Below, piece by piece: positions 29,357 to 38,594 of a stretch of 64,000 nt of DNA. Position 1 is the stretch's first letter. Each line of letters opens with the position of its first letter. Under the pieces are notes generated by a model that was given only the letters and a program-made list of their open reading frames with translations, was not told where the DNA came from and did not search any database. A program made the translations under genes and the position numbers. Source of the DNA: Wenxinia saemankumensis (GTDB lineage: Bacteria; Pseudomonadota; Alphaproteobacteria; Rhodobacterales; Rhodobacteraceae); assembly GCF_900141735.1 (NCBI RefSeq), contig NZ_FQYO01000006.1, positions 62,001 to 126,000 on the forward strand, given 5' to 3'.

Positions 29357-31378
29357 TTATTCGGCGGCGAGCCGGGTGCTCGAGCGCCCCGCCGCGTTCG
29401 CGGACAGCTCGCCCATCAGGGCGGAGGCGCGGGCGATCGGGTTCGACAGGTAGAAGTCGCGGATCGTCGATGCGAACTCGCCCTGCCCCATCTCGCCCGT
29501 CGGCTCGGCCCGCCACTCGTTCTCGATCACCTCGTCCACGCGGGCGAGGTGCGGCACGTCCGCCACCAGCTTCTGCCGCAGCTGGGCCATGCTGTCCCAG
29601 GGCAGCTGCTGCCCGACCTGCGGCGAAAGGGCGCGCAGGATCGACCAGTTCTCCTTGGCCTCGCCCGGGGCGAAGCCGGCGCGCAGCGCCAGCTGCGGGC
29701 GCCCCTCGGTGTTGACGAAGAGCCCGTTCTCCTCGGTCCAGGCGGCGGCGGGAAGGATCACGTCGGCGCGGTGCGCGCCGCGGTCGCCGTGCGAGCCCTG
29801 GTAGATGACGAAGGCGCCCTCGGGCATGTCGATCTCGTCGGCGCCGAGGTTGTAGACCACGTCGGCACCGTCCAGCGCGGCGTCGATCCCGCCCTCCGTC
29901 ACCGCGCCGACATCCATCGCCCCGACCCGGCCGGCGGCGGTATGCAGGACCAGAAGCCGCGAGTCCGTCGCCTCGGCATGGGCCATCGCCTCGGCCAGGA
30001 CGGCCGCGCCGTTCGCGCCCGTCAGCGCGCCCATCCCGACGACGACGACGCTGGCATGCGCCTTCGCCTCCTCGGGATCGGCCTTGCGCAGGTCGGCCAG
30101 CGCCGCCGTTCCGGTGCCGAGATGGGCGTAGTCGTAGGTCAGTTCGGCATCCTCGCCGATCACGCCGACGGTCGCGCCGTGCAGCCAGGCCTTGCGGATG
30201 CGGGCGTTCAGGACCGGCGCCTCCGCCGCGGGATTCGTCCCGACGAGGAGGATGCCGCCGGCATGGCCGAGATCCTCGACCCGGGCCGTGCCGACATAGC
30301 CCGAGCGGTTCCCGGCCGGTAGCTTCGCCCCGTCGGTGCGGCACTCGACGACGCCGCCGATCCCCTCGACCAGTGTCTTGAGCGAATAGGCCGATTCGAC
30401 CGAGGCGAGATCCCCGACCAGGCCCGCGACCTTCGTCGCGCCCTTCATCCTCTCGGCGGCGAGGCTGAGCGCCTCGCCCCAGCTCGCCGGGCGCAGCTTG
30501 CCGTTCTCGCGGATATAGGGCTTGTCGAGGCGCTGGCGGCGCAGCCCGTCGAAGACGAAGCGCGTCTTGTCCGAGATCCACTCCTCGTTCACGCCGTCAT
30601 GGTTGCGCGGCAGGATGCGCATGACCTCGCGGCCCTTGGTGTCCACACGGATGTTCGATCCCAGCGCGTCCATCACGTCGACCGACTCGGTCTTCGTCAG
30701 CTCCCACGGGCGGGCGGTGAAGGCATAGGGCTTGGACACCAGCGCCCCGACGGGGCAGAGGTCGATGATGTTGCCCTGCAGGTTGGAATGCAGCGTCTCG
30801 CCCAGGTAGGACGTGATCTCGGCATCCTCGCCCCGGCCGGTCTGGCCCATCTGGCTGATGCCCGCGACCTCGGTCGTGAAGCGCACGCAGCGGGTGCACG
30901 AGATGCAGCGCGTCATGTGGGTTTCGACCAGCGGGCCGAGATTCAGGTCATCCACGGCCCGCTTCGGCTCGCGGTAGCGCGAGAAGTCGACGCCGTAGGC
31001 CATCGCCTGGTCCTGCAGGTCGCATTCGCCGCCCTGGTCGCAGATCGGGCAGTCGAGCGGATGGTTGATGAGCAGGAACTCCATCACCCCCTCGCGGGCC
31101 TTCTTGACCATCGGCGAGTTCGTCTTGACCTGCGGCGGGGCGCCGTCCTTGCCGGGGCGCAGGTCCTTGACCTGCATCGCGCAGGAGGCGGCGGGCTTGG
31201 GCGGGCCGCCCACCACCTCGACGAGGCACATCCGGCAATTGCCGGCGATGGAGAGACGCTCGTGGTAGCAGAAGCGGGGAATCTCGATCCCCGCCTCCTC
31301 GCAGGCCTGGATCAGGGTCATCGCGCCCGGAACCTCGATTTCCTGACCGTCGATGACGACTTTCTTCAGATCCGACAT
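29357..31378 (-). CDS. nuoG: NADH-quinone oxidoreductase subunit G
   Basis: A 673-residue peripheral-arm subunit of complex I. N-terminal cluster sites are [2Fe-2S] [15 protein letters not shown] (N1b), the His-ligated [18 protein letters not shown] (N5) and [20 protein letters not shown] (N4). A molybdopterin-oxidoreductase-like domain follows from about residue 220, without an active site. Shorter than E. coli NuoG (908) and without the extra N7 cluster, as in mitochondria and other alphaproteobacteria. Confidence 0.97.
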   Translation of the reverse strand: MSDLKKVVIDGQEIEVPGAMTLIQACEEAGIEIPRFCYHERLSIAGNCRMCLVEVVGGPPKPAASCAMQVKDLRPGKDGAPPQVKTNSPMVKKAREGVMEFLLINHPLDCPICDQGGECDLQDQAMAYGVDFSRYREPKRAVDDLNLGPLVETHMTRCISCTRCVRFTTEVAGISQMGQTGRGEDAEITSYLGETLHSNLQGNIIDLCPVGALVSKPYAFTARPWELTKTESVDVMDALGSNIRVDTKGREVMRILPRNHDGVNEEWISDKTRFVFDGLRRQRLDKPYIRENGKLRPASWGEALSLAAERMKGATKVAGLVGDLASVESAYSLKTLVEGIGGVVECRTDGAKLPAGNRSGYVGTARVEDLGHAGGILLVGTNPAAEAPVLNARIRKAWLHGATVGVIGEDAELTYDYAHLGTGTAALADLRKADPEEAKAHASVVVVGMGALTGANGAAVLAEAMAHAEATDSRLLVLHTAAGRVGAMDVGAVTEGGIDAALDGADVVYNLGADEIDMPEGAFVIYQGSHGDRGAHRADVILPAAAWTEENGLFVNTEGRPQLALRAGFAPGEAKENWSILRALSPQVGQQLPWDSMAQLRQKLVADVPHLARVDEVIENEWRAEPTGEMGQGEFASTIRDFYLSNPIARASALMGELSANAAGRSSTRLAAE

Positions 31379-31498
31379 GGGGATGCGCCTCTGCCTTGGG
31401 CCTGGCGCCGGGGGATGGGCGCCGCTCGCGTTCGAGCGCGTTCTAGCGCGGCTCGCGGCGGGATTCCAGCGCGGCGCGCCTCACCCCTGCGCGCGCGA

Positions 31499-31756
31499 TC
31501 AGTCGCGGATGTCGCGGGCCTCGTCGCGCTTGAGTTCGGCCCGGCTCTCGTTCCGGCGCCGGGCCAGGATCCTCTCGATCAGCGGCACCGACACCCACGA
31601 GATCAGCGGGACGGTGATCGCGGTGGTCAGCAGGATCTCGGCCCAGAGCGGCCAGTCCACGTCCAGCCATTCCAGCAGGTAGCTCATCAGGGCGACGCTC
31701 GGATAGACCGTCAGCCATATGCCGGCCAGCCGCAGCCACCGTTCCGATCTGCTCAT
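31499..31756 (-). CDS. Small membrane protein in nuo cluster
   Basis: An 85-residue protein with two membrane segments (LAGIWLTVYPSVALMSYLL and ILLTTAITVPLISWVSVPLI) and a charged Arg/Glu C-terminal tail. Upstream of nuoG by 120 bases. I recognise no family; it may be an assembly factor or an unrelated passenger. Confidence 0.65.
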   Translation of the reverse strand: MSRSERWLRLAGIWLTVYPSVALMSYLLEWLDVDWPLWAEILLTTAITVPLISWVSVPLIERILARRRNESRAELKRDEARDIRD

Positions 31757-31816
31757 CCGTCTGCCCCTTTGCCGGTCCGGAACAGAAACACCGGACCGGC
31801 GGATCGGTTCGGACGA

Positions 31817-32227
31817 TCAGCGCAGAAGCCGGCCGATCGGGGTGTCAGCCGCGATCTGCTCGCGGCCGACGGCGCAATAGGTGGCCCAGTCGCCCTCGAC
31901 CCCGCCGAGATCGCGCAGCCGCTGGCGGGCGATGGCCTCGAGCCGGTCCTTCTCGGTATCGTTGTCCATGAAGGCCTGGATCTGTTCCTCGGTATAGCCC
32001 AGCCGCTCGGCCTCGGCCTTCAGCGCCCACAGATACTGCACGCCCCGCACCATGCGGGCGCTGAGATCGTCGCACTTGTCGCCGATCTCGTAGGCGATGG
32101 CGGTGGCGATCAGTCCCTCGGTGATGCTGCGCTCGTTCCGCAGCTCTGACCGCGCGGCGGTCGAGGCCGCGAAGAGCGCGGGAATCGAGAGAAAGGCGAG
32201 CGCGCGAAGCGCGATTCGGAACGACAT
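31817..32227 (-). CDS. Exported DUF5333-like protein
   Basis: A 136-residue protein with a signal peptide (MSFRIALRALAFLSIPALFA) and a helical mature part with two cysteines (EIGDKCDDLSARM; DWATYCAVGREQ) that could form a disulfide. It resembles the Rhodobacterales family that I recall as DUF5333, found near nuo genes. Start at 32227 chosen because it opens the signal peptide. Function unknown. Confidence 0.72.
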   Translation of the reverse strand: MSFRIALRALAFLSIPALFAASTAARSELRNERSITEGLIATAIAYEIGDKCDDLSARMVRGVQYLWALKAEAERLGYTEEQIQAFMDNDTEKDRLEAIARQRLRDLGGVEGDWATYCAVGREQIAADTPIGRLLR

Positions 32228-32374
32228 GGGACACCTCTGCTGGTCCGTTGCGGCCGGCTTGCATCCCCTGCCCGAGGATCGCCGGCTCATGCCCGAACCA
32301 AAGCCCTCGGGGCCCTGTCAGGCAATAGCAGCGCCGGTCACACCGATGTCAGAGGCGGAAAGCGGCCGGGACGG

Positions 32375-32833
32375 TCAGTCGATCTCGCCGCGCGCGCGCA
32401 GCCAGTCCCAGCCGAAGGCCCGGTCGCTGGCCCCGTCCCGGGCGAGGCGCGCCATCCGGTCCGCCGCCTCCGCCGCGTCCGGCCGGTGCCCTTCGGGCAC
32501 GTGCCAGAGAACGAGCCGGGGACCGGGCTGCGGCGCGAACCACGCGTCGCGCCGGTCGAAGAAACGGCGATGAACCGAACGGAAGGCGAAATCGTGCAGC
32601 GCCCGGGCATCGGTCCAGACCGACAGGGTCGAGGCGAGTCGCGGATCGGGGCCGAGCGGGCTGCCGGGATCGGTCTGCGCCGCCTCCATCTGGTCGGGCG
32701 GCATCATCCAGACGAAGCCGCGTGACCGGGCGGCGACCGCGTTCACCCGGTCGAGGTTGTCCGTGAATTCCGCCAGCCGGGGATCGTCCCAGTCATGGCG
32801 CAGGATGCCGCGATTGAACTCCGCCAGATGCAC
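32375..32833 (-). CDS. DUF3291 domain-containing protein
   Basis: A 152-residue soluble protein from a GTG at 32833. The opening (HLAEFNRGILRHDWDDPRLA, DNLDRVNAVAARSRGFVWMM) and the WHVPEGHRP core match DUF3291, a ferredoxin-like dimeric alpha/beta-barrel fold related to small monooxygenases. No catalytic activity is assigned. It lies 6 bases after a lipoprotein gene and so is in the nuoF-containing transcript. Confidence 0.8.
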   Translation of the reverse strand: MHLAEFNRGILRHDWDDPRLAEFTDNLDRVNAVAARSRGFVWMMPPDQMEAAQTDPGSPLGPDPRLASTLSVWTDARALHDFAFRSVHRRFFDRRDAWFAPQPGPRLVLWHVPEGHRPDAAEAADRMARLARDGASDRAFGWDWLRARGEID

Positions 32834-32839
32834 CGCCGG

Positions 32840-33154
32840 TCAGCCCGGCCCGCAGCCCGGTGGCGGCGCGAAGCTCCAGACGCCGAGCGAACCCTCGACC
32901 GCCTCGCCGGTCTCCGAGAGGATGTCGATGGGAGTCGTGTCGGGAACGATGCCGCAGAAGGACAGGGTCCGGATCGCGGCCTCGCCGACCGTCGGCCCGA
33001 CGGCGAAGACGCGCGGCCCGACCGGGGTCTCCAAGAGGCGGACATCCGGCCGGTCCCGTGGCGCCGCGGGACCGCCCTCCGCCTCCCTCGGCGCCTCGAG
33101 GCAGGCCGCGAGCGGCAGCGCGGCCAGGACCAGCGCAGCCGCCCGGAGGCTCAT
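32840..33154 (-). CDS. Small lipoprotein overlapping nuoF
   Basis: A 104-residue lipoprotein with lipobox [13 protein letters not shown] (Cys about residue 19). The mature part is short with two further cysteines ([17 protein letters not shown]). The ATG overlaps the nuoF stop by 4 bases, so expression is coupled to nuoF. No family recognised. Confidence 0.72.
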   Translation of the reverse strand: MSLRAAALVLAALPLAACLEAPREAEGGPAAPRDRPDVRLLETPVGPRVFAVGPTVGEAAIRTLSFCGIVPDTTPIDILSETGEAVEGSLGVWSFAPPPGCGPG

Positions 33155-34443
33155 TCCGCCGCGATCGCCGCGCCGCCGCCCTGGCGGCGGATGCGGTCCT
33201 CGATCTCGTCGCGGAAGTTGCGGATGAGACCCTGGATCGGCCAGGCGGCGGCGTCGCCGAGGGCGCAGATCGTGTGCCCCTCGACCTGCTTGGTCACGTC
33301 GAAGAGCATGTCGATCTCCTCGACGCTCGCCTGTCCCTTAACCAGCCGGTCCATGACCCGCATCATCCAGCCGGTGCCCTCGCGGCAGGGCGTGCACTGG
33401 CCGCAGCTCTCGTGCTTGTAGAACTTCGACAGGCGCCAGATCGCCTTGATGATGTCGACGCTGCGATCCATCACGATCACCGCCGCGGTGCCGAGGCCCG
33501 AGCCCAGATCCCCGCGCAGGTAGTCGAAATCCATCACGGCGTCCTTCATCTTCTCGCCCCGCACGCAGGGGACGGAAGAGCCGCCGGGGATCACGGCGAG
33601 CAGGTTGTCCCAGCCGCCCCGGATGCCGCCGCAATGCTTCTCGATCAGCTCCTCGAACGGGATGCTCATCGATTCCTCGACCACGCAGGGATTGTTCACG
33701 TGGCCCGAGATGGCGAAGACCTTGGTGCCCGCGTTGTTCTGCCGGCCGAAGCCGCTGAACCAGCCCGCCCCGCGGCGCAGGATCGTCGGCGCGACGGCGA
33801 TCGATTCGACGTTGTTCACCGTGGTCGGGCAGCCGTAGAGGCCCGCCCCCGCCGGGAAGGGCGGCTTCATCCGGGGCATGCCCTTCTTGCCCTCGAGGCT
33901 CTCGAGCAGCGCGGTCTCCTCGCCGCAGATATAGGCGCCCGCGCCGTGATGCAGGTAGAGGTCGAAATCCCAGCCGGACCCGGCGGCGTTCCGGCCCAGC
34001 AGGCCATCGTCATAGGCCTCGTCGATGGCGCGCTGCAGCGCTTCCTTCTCGCGGATGTATTCGCCGCGGATGTAGATGTAGCAGGCATGCGCGTTCATCG
34101 CGAAGGACGCGATCAGGCAGCCCTCGATCAGCGTGTGCGGATCGTGGCGCATGATCTCGCGGTCCTTGCAGGTGCCGGGCTCGGATTCGTCGGCATTCAC
34201 CACGAGGTAGGCGGGGCGGCCGTCGCTCTCCTTCGGCATGAAGGACCACTTGAGGCCGGTGGGGAAGCCCGCGCCGCCGCGGCCGCGCAGGCCCGACGCC
34301 TTCATCTCCTCGATGATCCAGTCGCGGCCCTTGCCAATCAGCCCGGCCGTGTCGTCCCACAGCCCGCGCTTCTTGGCGCCGGCAAGGGAGCGGTCGTGCA
34401 TCCCGTAGAGGTTGGTGAAGATCCGGTCCTGATCCTGAAGCAT
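33151..34443 (-). CDS. nuoF: NADH-quinone oxidoreductase subunit F
   Basis: A 430-residue NADH-binding flavoprotein subunit. The FMN/NADH region shows [20 protein letters not shown] and [16 protein letters not shown]. The N3 [4Fe-4S] site is [15 protein letters not shown] with a later Cys in [20 protein letters not shown] donates its hydride here. The start at 34443 opens [14 protein letters not shown]. Confidence 0.97.
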   Translation of the reverse strand: MLQDQDRIFTNLYGMHDRSLAGAKKRGLWDDTAGLIGKGRDWIIEEMKASGLRGRGGAGFPTGLKWSFMPKESDGRPAYLVVNADESEPGTCKDREIMRHDPHTLIEGCLIASFAMNAHACYIYIRGEYIREKEALQRAIDEAYDDGLLGRNAAGSGWDFDLYLHHGAGAYICGEETALLESLEGKKGMPRMKPPFPAGAGLYGCPTTVNNVESIAVAPTILRRGAGWFSGFGRQNNAGTKVFAISGHVNNPCVVEESMSIPFEELIEKHCGGIRGGWDNLLAVIPGGSSVPCVRGEKMKDAVMDFDYLRGDLGSGLGTAAVIVMDRSVDIIKAIWRLSKFYKHESCGQCTPCREGTGWMMRVMDRLVKGQASVEEIDMLFDVTKQVEGHTICALGDAAAWPIQGLIRNFRDEIEDRIRRQGGGAAIAAE

Positions 34444-34448
34444 CGCTC

Positions 34449-34706
34449 TTACCTCTCGTCCGGTCTGCCCGGCTTGGGCCTGCCCGCGCGTCCCGCGCGC
34501 CAGACCTGATACGTCATCCACAGCGCGAGGCCAAACCCCGCGAGGGCGAAAAGATCGACCAGCCCCAGGAGGCGGGGCGGCCAGGACAGGATCCCGCCGA
34601 TCACGTTCAGCGCCAGCCAGCCGAGGCCGGTGCCGGCAAGAAGCAGCGCGGCGCGCCGCCCCGCAGCGGCCCGCGCGCGGGCGGCCGGATCTTGGGGGTC
34701 CGTCAT
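34449..34706 (-). CDS. DUF5337-like small membrane protein
   Basis: An 85-residue protein with two membrane segments ([20 protein letters not shown] and [20 protein letters not shown]) and an Arg-rich end. It resembles the Rhodobacterales family that I recall as DUF5337, located in the nuo cluster. It lies 5 bases upstream of nuoF. Function unknown. Confidence 0.72.
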   Translation of the reverse strand: MTDPQDPAARARAAAGRRAALLLAGTGLGWLALNVIGGILSWPPRLLGLVDLFALAGFGLALWMTYQVWRAGRAGRPKPGRPDER

Positions 34707-34762
34707 GCGCCCTTCATAGCGTCATGGCAGCGCGGCTCAAGCGCGATCGCCCCGCCGCGCCA

Positions 34763-35179
34763 TCAGGATCCGTAGCGCCACGAGCCCTTGCGGGCGGCCA
34801 GTTCCTGCTGGCCCGGCAGGGGCTTCGACGGGGACCAGCGGGCAGAGGCGCCCTGCCCCGGACCAGGCTCCGCCTGCTGCGGGCGGTCCGGCAGGGGCGC
34901 CGCCATCGGCGCCGCGCCGCCCGGCGCCGGCTCGTCGGCCATGCCCATCGGCGCCGCAATGTCGGGCGCGGCGGCGAAATCCGAGCTCGGCCCCTCGACC
35001 GACGGGCCGCAGCGCACGTAGGACAGGGCGAGGCCGGACAGCCCAGCGACGATCAGTCCCAGGACCAGCGCGGCGAAGAAGCCGGTCACCACCAGCCACA
35101 TCAGGACGAGGACGATTGCGCCGATGGCGGCGCCCGCGCCCCAGGCGCGGCGAAGGCAGTCGGGATGGGCGCCGGTCAT
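34763..35179 (-). CDS. Membrane-anchored hypothetical protein between nuoE and nuoF
   Basis: A 138-residue protein with one long or two short membrane helices (AAIGAIVLVLMWLVVTGFFAA...LVAGLSGLALSYV, about residues 16-58) and a Pro/Ala-rich soluble tail. The start at 35179 is fixed by GAGGAGGACAGGA just upstream. No family recognised. Confidence 0.7.
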   Translation of the reverse strand: MTGAHPDCLRRAWGAGAAIGAIVLVLMWLVVTGFFAALVLGLIVAGLSGLALSYVRCGPSVEGPSSDFAAAPDIAAPMGMADEPAPGGAAPMAAPLPDRPQQAEPGPGQGASARWSPSKPLPGQQELAARKGSWRYGS

Positions 35180-35265
35180 TCCTGTCCTCCTCGATACAGC
35201 GATGCCGCATCCTGGCACGGGCCGGGCCGTTGCCGGTCAGGAAACGGGGCGCCCTGCGACCAGGG

Positions 35266-36459
35266 TCACGCCTTCGAGAGTTCCCTGGCCTGGCCGACCC
35301 AGTCGTCGCGGGTGATCCGGCCCTTGAAGCGGACGCGGTTGTCGACCCAGGCGATCTCCTCGGACCCCCAGGAGGCGATCTGGTCGAAATGGTAGAATCC
35401 CAGCTCGTTCAGAGTCGACTCGAGCTGCGGTCCGATCCCGTTGATCCGCTTGAGGTCGTCCGCCCCGCCCTCGCGCGGGGCATCCAGCCGCTCCGGCTCG
35501 CGCTCGGGCTGATCGGACGACTCGCCCACCCGGGCGCCCGGCGCGGAGGATTCGTCGGTCGAGGCGACGTCGACGGCCTTGCTCTCGCCTTCCGGATCCG
35601 AGGAGGAGCGCGGCTTGGCGCGGGAGCCGGCATCGGCCTCCTGCTCGGTGATCCCGCTCTCGTCGGCGGGCACGTCCTTCGACGGGCGCGGGCCCGGATG
35701 CTCGGCCGCGATCTCCTCGGCCTCGTGCTCGTCCGGCACCGTCTCGTCCGCCGGATGGCGGATCCACGGCGCGACCAGCGGCACCTCGGTGCCGTCGATG
35801 CGCTTGAGCGTGTCGCCGATGTCGCGCGCCAGCGTCACCGAGGCGTTGGCGGCGTTGCCCTCTCCCTCGACCGGCAGCGAGGTCAGGCCCGAGGCGGGCT
35901 CGGACGCGAAGCGGCCCTGCTGCGGACCCGGCGCGGGCACCTCGCCCTTCGCCATGCGGTCCAGCAGGCCGGTCAGGATCTCCGGCGTCAGATCCTCGTA
36001 ATAGTCCTTGCCGATCTGCGCCATCGGCGCGTTCGCGCAGGCGCCGAGGCACTCGACCTCCTCCCAGCTGAACTTGCCGTCGGCCGACAGCTCGTGCGGG
36101 CGCGCCGCGATCCTGTCCTTGCAGACCGCCATCAGGTCCTCGGCCCCGCAGATCATGCAGGACAGGGTGCCGCAGATCTGGACATGGGCGACGCTGCCGA
36201 CGGGCTGCAGCTGGAACATGAAGTAGAAGGTCGCGACCTCGAGCGCGCGGATATAGGCCAGGCCCAGCATCCCGGCGACATGCTCGATCGCGGGGCGGGA
36301 GAGCCAGCCCTCCTGCTCCTGCGCGCGCCAGAGCAGCGGGATGATCGCGCTGGCCTGCCGGCCTTCGGGATACTTGCGGATCTGGGCCTCGGCCCATTTC
36401 CGGTTGTCCTCGGTGAAGGCGAAGCTGTCGGGCTGGTCGGGATGCAGGCGGCGGAGCAT
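35266..36459 (-). CDS. nuoE: NADH-quinone oxidoreductase subunit E with C-terminal extension
   Basis: A 397-residue NuoE. The normal subunit occupies residues 1-175: a thioredoxin-like [2Fe-2S] domain with the N1a ligands CGTLSC and CLGAC ([23 protein letters not shown]). An acidic, low-complexity region (about 180-330) and a C-terminal helix-hairpin-helix-like module follow ([39 protein letters not shown], about 335-397). The extension is also found in other Rhodobacterales; its task is not known to me. nuoE is the first nuo gene present; nuoD is not upstream. Confidence 0.95.
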   Translation of the reverse strand: MLRRLHPDQPDSFAFTEDNRKWAEAQIRKYPEGRQASAIIPLLWRAQEQEGWLSRPAIEHVAGMLGLAYIRALEVATFYFMFQLQPVGSVAHVQICGTLSCMICGAEDLMAVCKDRIAARPHELSADGKFSWEEVECLGACANAPMAQIGKDYYEDLTPEILTGLLDRMAKGEVPAPGPQQGRFASEPASGLTSLPVEGEGNAANASVTLARDIGDTLKRIDGTEVPLVAPWIRHPADETVPDEHEAEEIAAEHPGPRPSKDVPADESGITEQEADAGSRAKPRSSSDPEGESKAVDVASTDESSAPGARVGESSDQPEREPERLDAPREGGADDLKRINGIGPQLESTLNELGFYHFDQIASWGSEEIAWVDNRVRFKGRITRDDWVGQARELSKA

Positions 36460-36554
36460 GGGGCGTCAATCCTCGCGCGGACGTCGAAAAGTCTCTCCGG
36501 GTCCATAGAGGAAAGCGGCGGGAAAGGCCAAGGGCCGATCCCGCCGGTCCGGCC

Positions 36555-36905
36555 TCAGGCGGCGGTGGTCGCCGCGCAGGTCTGCGTCAGCGCGCGGATC
36601 GTCCCCTCGCCCGCCACCTGCAGTCGCCCGGCATCGGCGAGGCGCGGCACGATGGTGCGCAGCTCGTCCGCGGTGAGGTTCGCGGCGATCTGGATGGCGT
36701 TGCGGTTGGTCGCGTTCAGCACGCAGCCATTCGCCTCCATCGCGGCGATCAGGCGCACCTCGGGCAGCGGTTCGGGGGCCGGGGCGGGCGCGGCCATCAT
36801 GTCCGGGTCCGGGCCCGTCCCGACGAGATCCGAGAACCGCGCCGGCGAGGCGCAGGCTGCCAGCAGGGCAAGAGCGGGAAGAAGGAGGACGGGGCGCAGC
36901 TGCAT
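36555..36905 (-). CDS. Small lipoprotein with Cys-x48-Cys module (paralogue 1)
   Basis: A 116-residue lipoprotein with lipobox LALLAACASP (Cys near residue 18) and a Pro/Ala linker. Its globular module (about 55-112) starts LPEVRLIAAMEANGC and ends RALTQTC, with 48 residues between the cysteines. The module aligns with that of the next gene upstream (37005-37286), so they are paralogues. An ATG at 36923 would add six residues; I prefer 36905, which gives a compact signal peptide. Function unknown. Confidence 0.72.
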   Translation of the reverse strand: MQLRPVLLLPALALLAACASPARFSDLVGTGPDPDMMAAPAPAPEPLPEVRLIAAMEANGCVLNATNRNAIQIAANLTADELRTIVPRLADAGRLQVAGEGTIRALTQTCAATTAA

Positions 36906-37004
36906 GGAATCGGCCTTGTTCATGTCGGCGGGACGGGGCGCGGCGCGGCCGCGCCCCCGGTCGTCGGTCGTCGGTCGTCGGTCGGATGGTTCCTGTCGGG
37001 CGGA

Positions 37005-37286
37005 TCAGCCGGCGCAGGGGCCGGCGACGATCCGCATCGAGGTCTGGTCGGCGGCGACCTCGGTGCCGTCGTTCTCGGCGAGGAAGGCGATCACCTCGTA
37101 GAGGGCGGCCTCCGAGATGCCGCTCATCGCGACGATCGGGCCGATCGTGGCCTCGGACACGATGCAATCCGCCTGCGCGGCGGCGGCGAGGAAGCCGTCC
37201 AGCTCCTCCTGCGTGAGGGCGGCGGCCGGTCCAGCGAGGGCGGCGGCGCCGAAGGACAGGGCGAGGGTGGCGAAAATGGTGCGCAT
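37005..37286 (-). CDS. Small periplasmic protein with Cys-x49-Cys module (paralogue 2)
   Basis: A 93-residue exported protein: signal peptide (MRTIFATLALSFGAAALAG, cleavage near AAALT) then a single module QEELDGFLAAAAQADC ... MRIVAGPC with 49 residues between the cysteines. Length and spacing match the lipoprotein gene next to it. Function unknown. Start 37286 opens the signal peptide; the frame extends upstream without meaning. Confidence 0.72.
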   Translation of the reverse strand: MRTIFATLALSFGAAALAGPAAALTQEELDGFLAAAAQADCIVSEATIGPIVAMSGISEAALYEVIAFLAENDGTEVAADQTSMRIVAGPCAG

Positions 37287-37387
37287 GTCGATGCGTCTCC
37301 GGTTGGGGTTGCCCCCTGAATGGCCCAATCGGCCCGGCCGGGCAAGATCGGCCCCGCCCCGTCCGGCGGGGGGGCGCCGAGCCGCCG

Positions 37388-38212
37388 TCAGAAGCCGACC
37401 GCCTTGCGCAGCATGTTGGCGGCGACGAGAAGCAGGAACACCCCGAAGACCCGCTTGAGCCGGCCGGCATCGGTCCGGTGCGCCAGCGCCGCACCCATCG
37501 GCGCGGTGATCAGCGTCATCGCCACGACCAGCGCGAAGGCGCCGAAATTCACCGCCCCCAGCGTCAGCGGCGGCCGGCCGCCATCGGGCATCTGCACCAG
37601 CAGGAAACCCGCGACGGAGGGTACGGCGATCAGCACCCCGAAGCCCGCCGCCGTCGCGACGGCCCGGTGGATCGGCACGCCGAACAGCGTCATGGTCGGC
37701 ACCCCGAAGGAGCCGCCGCCGATCCCCATCAGCACCGAAAGAAAGCCGATTCCCGGCGACATCGTCCATTTCGCGGCGCCGGTCGGCATCGTCTCTCCCA
37801 GCCGCCACCGCGTGCGGCCGAAGGTCATGTAGAGCGCGACCAGCAGCGCCAGACCGCCGAAGATCCCCTGCAGCACGGGGGTGCGCAGGTTGGTCGCCAG
37901 GGCGACGCCGAGGATCGCGCCGATCACGATTCCCGGTGCCCAGCCGCGCAGGATGCCCCAATCCACCGCGCCCTTGCGGTTATGGGCGAGGACGGAGCGG
38001 ATCGATGTCACGATGATCGTGGCCAGCGAGGTGGCGAGGCACATCTGCATCAGGCGGGGGCTGTCGTAGCCCAGCGCCTGGAACGCGTAGAAGAAGGCCG
38101 GCACCAGCACGATCCCCCCTCCCACGCCCAGAAGGCCCGCCAGCAGGCCCGCGAAGGCCCCGATCACCAGCAGCAGGGCCGCCATCTGGAGCAGAAGGAC
38201 GGTATCGGGCAT
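37388..38212 (-). CDS. TSUP (TauE/SafE) family permease
   Basis: A 274-residue membrane protein with about eight helices in two repeats, each with a Gly-rich motif (FAGLLAGLLGVGGGIVLVPA at about residue 20 and LMGIGGGSFGVPTMTLFG at about 155), diagnostic of the TSUP family, which moves sulfur or organic acid anions such as sulfite, sulfoacetate or taurine derivatives. The substrate is not predictable here. Start at 38212 is supported by GAGGAG 6 bases upstream. Confidence 0.9.
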   Translation of the reverse strand: MPDTVLLLQMAALLLVIGAFAGLLAGLLGVGGGIVLVPAFFYAFQALGYDSPRLMQMCLATSLATIIVTSIRSVLAHNRKGAVDWGILRGWAPGIVIGAILGVALATNLRTPVLQGIFGGLALLVALYMTFGRTRWRLGETMPTGAAKWTMSPGIGFLSVLMGIGGGSFGVPTMTLFGVPIHRAVATAAGFGVLIAVPSVAGFLLVQMPDGGRPPLTLGAVNFGAFALVVAMTLITAPMGAALAHRTDAGRLKRVFGVFLLLVAANMLRKAVGF

Positions 38213-38594
38213 GGGCGGCTCCTCGGTCTGGCTGGGCCGCTTGATGGCCGCCTTCGCCGCGCCCCGCAAGGGCGGGCGGTCCGCTGCAATCCCCGCCGGC
38301 CGGCCGCTGCGGGCCGGACGGGGGCGCCGGCGCCCCGCCTCGTAGGGTCGCCCGCAGGTCTCGCGGGCCCAGGCGACGGGGCGGGGGCCTGATGCCGATG
38401 AGCGGAACCGGGGCTGCGAGGCGAACGGCCGCCGCCATGCCGGGATGCAGGCGCCGGACCTCTTCGGATGCATCGGACGTCCGGGCCCGACGCCGTCCCG
38501 GCCCGGATCTCCCGGCCGCCCCGGATGCAGGCGGGATCGGCACGGCGGTGGCGGGCGACCGGACCGCACGCCCCCCCGGGCCCCGCCGGGGAAC
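38213..38594. other. 382-base gene-free region between TSUP permease and dusA
   Basis: No convincing gene. It contains a perfect 16-base palindrome GGGGCGCCGGCGCCCC (38321-38336), which could form a hairpin but lacks a T run, and short GGATGCAGGCG repeats near 38442 and 38523. The promoter for the TSUP gene should be here. Confidence 0.4.

Noticed and set aside
34737-35210. Alternative 157-residue frame overlapping the membrane protein between nuoE and nuoF
   Set aside because: Arg-rich, no membrane segment or motif; the other frame has helices and a strong ribosome binding site.
38321-38336. 16-base palindrome as terminator or operator
   Set aside because: No T run and no suitable position to a start; chance palindromes of G and C are common at this GC content.
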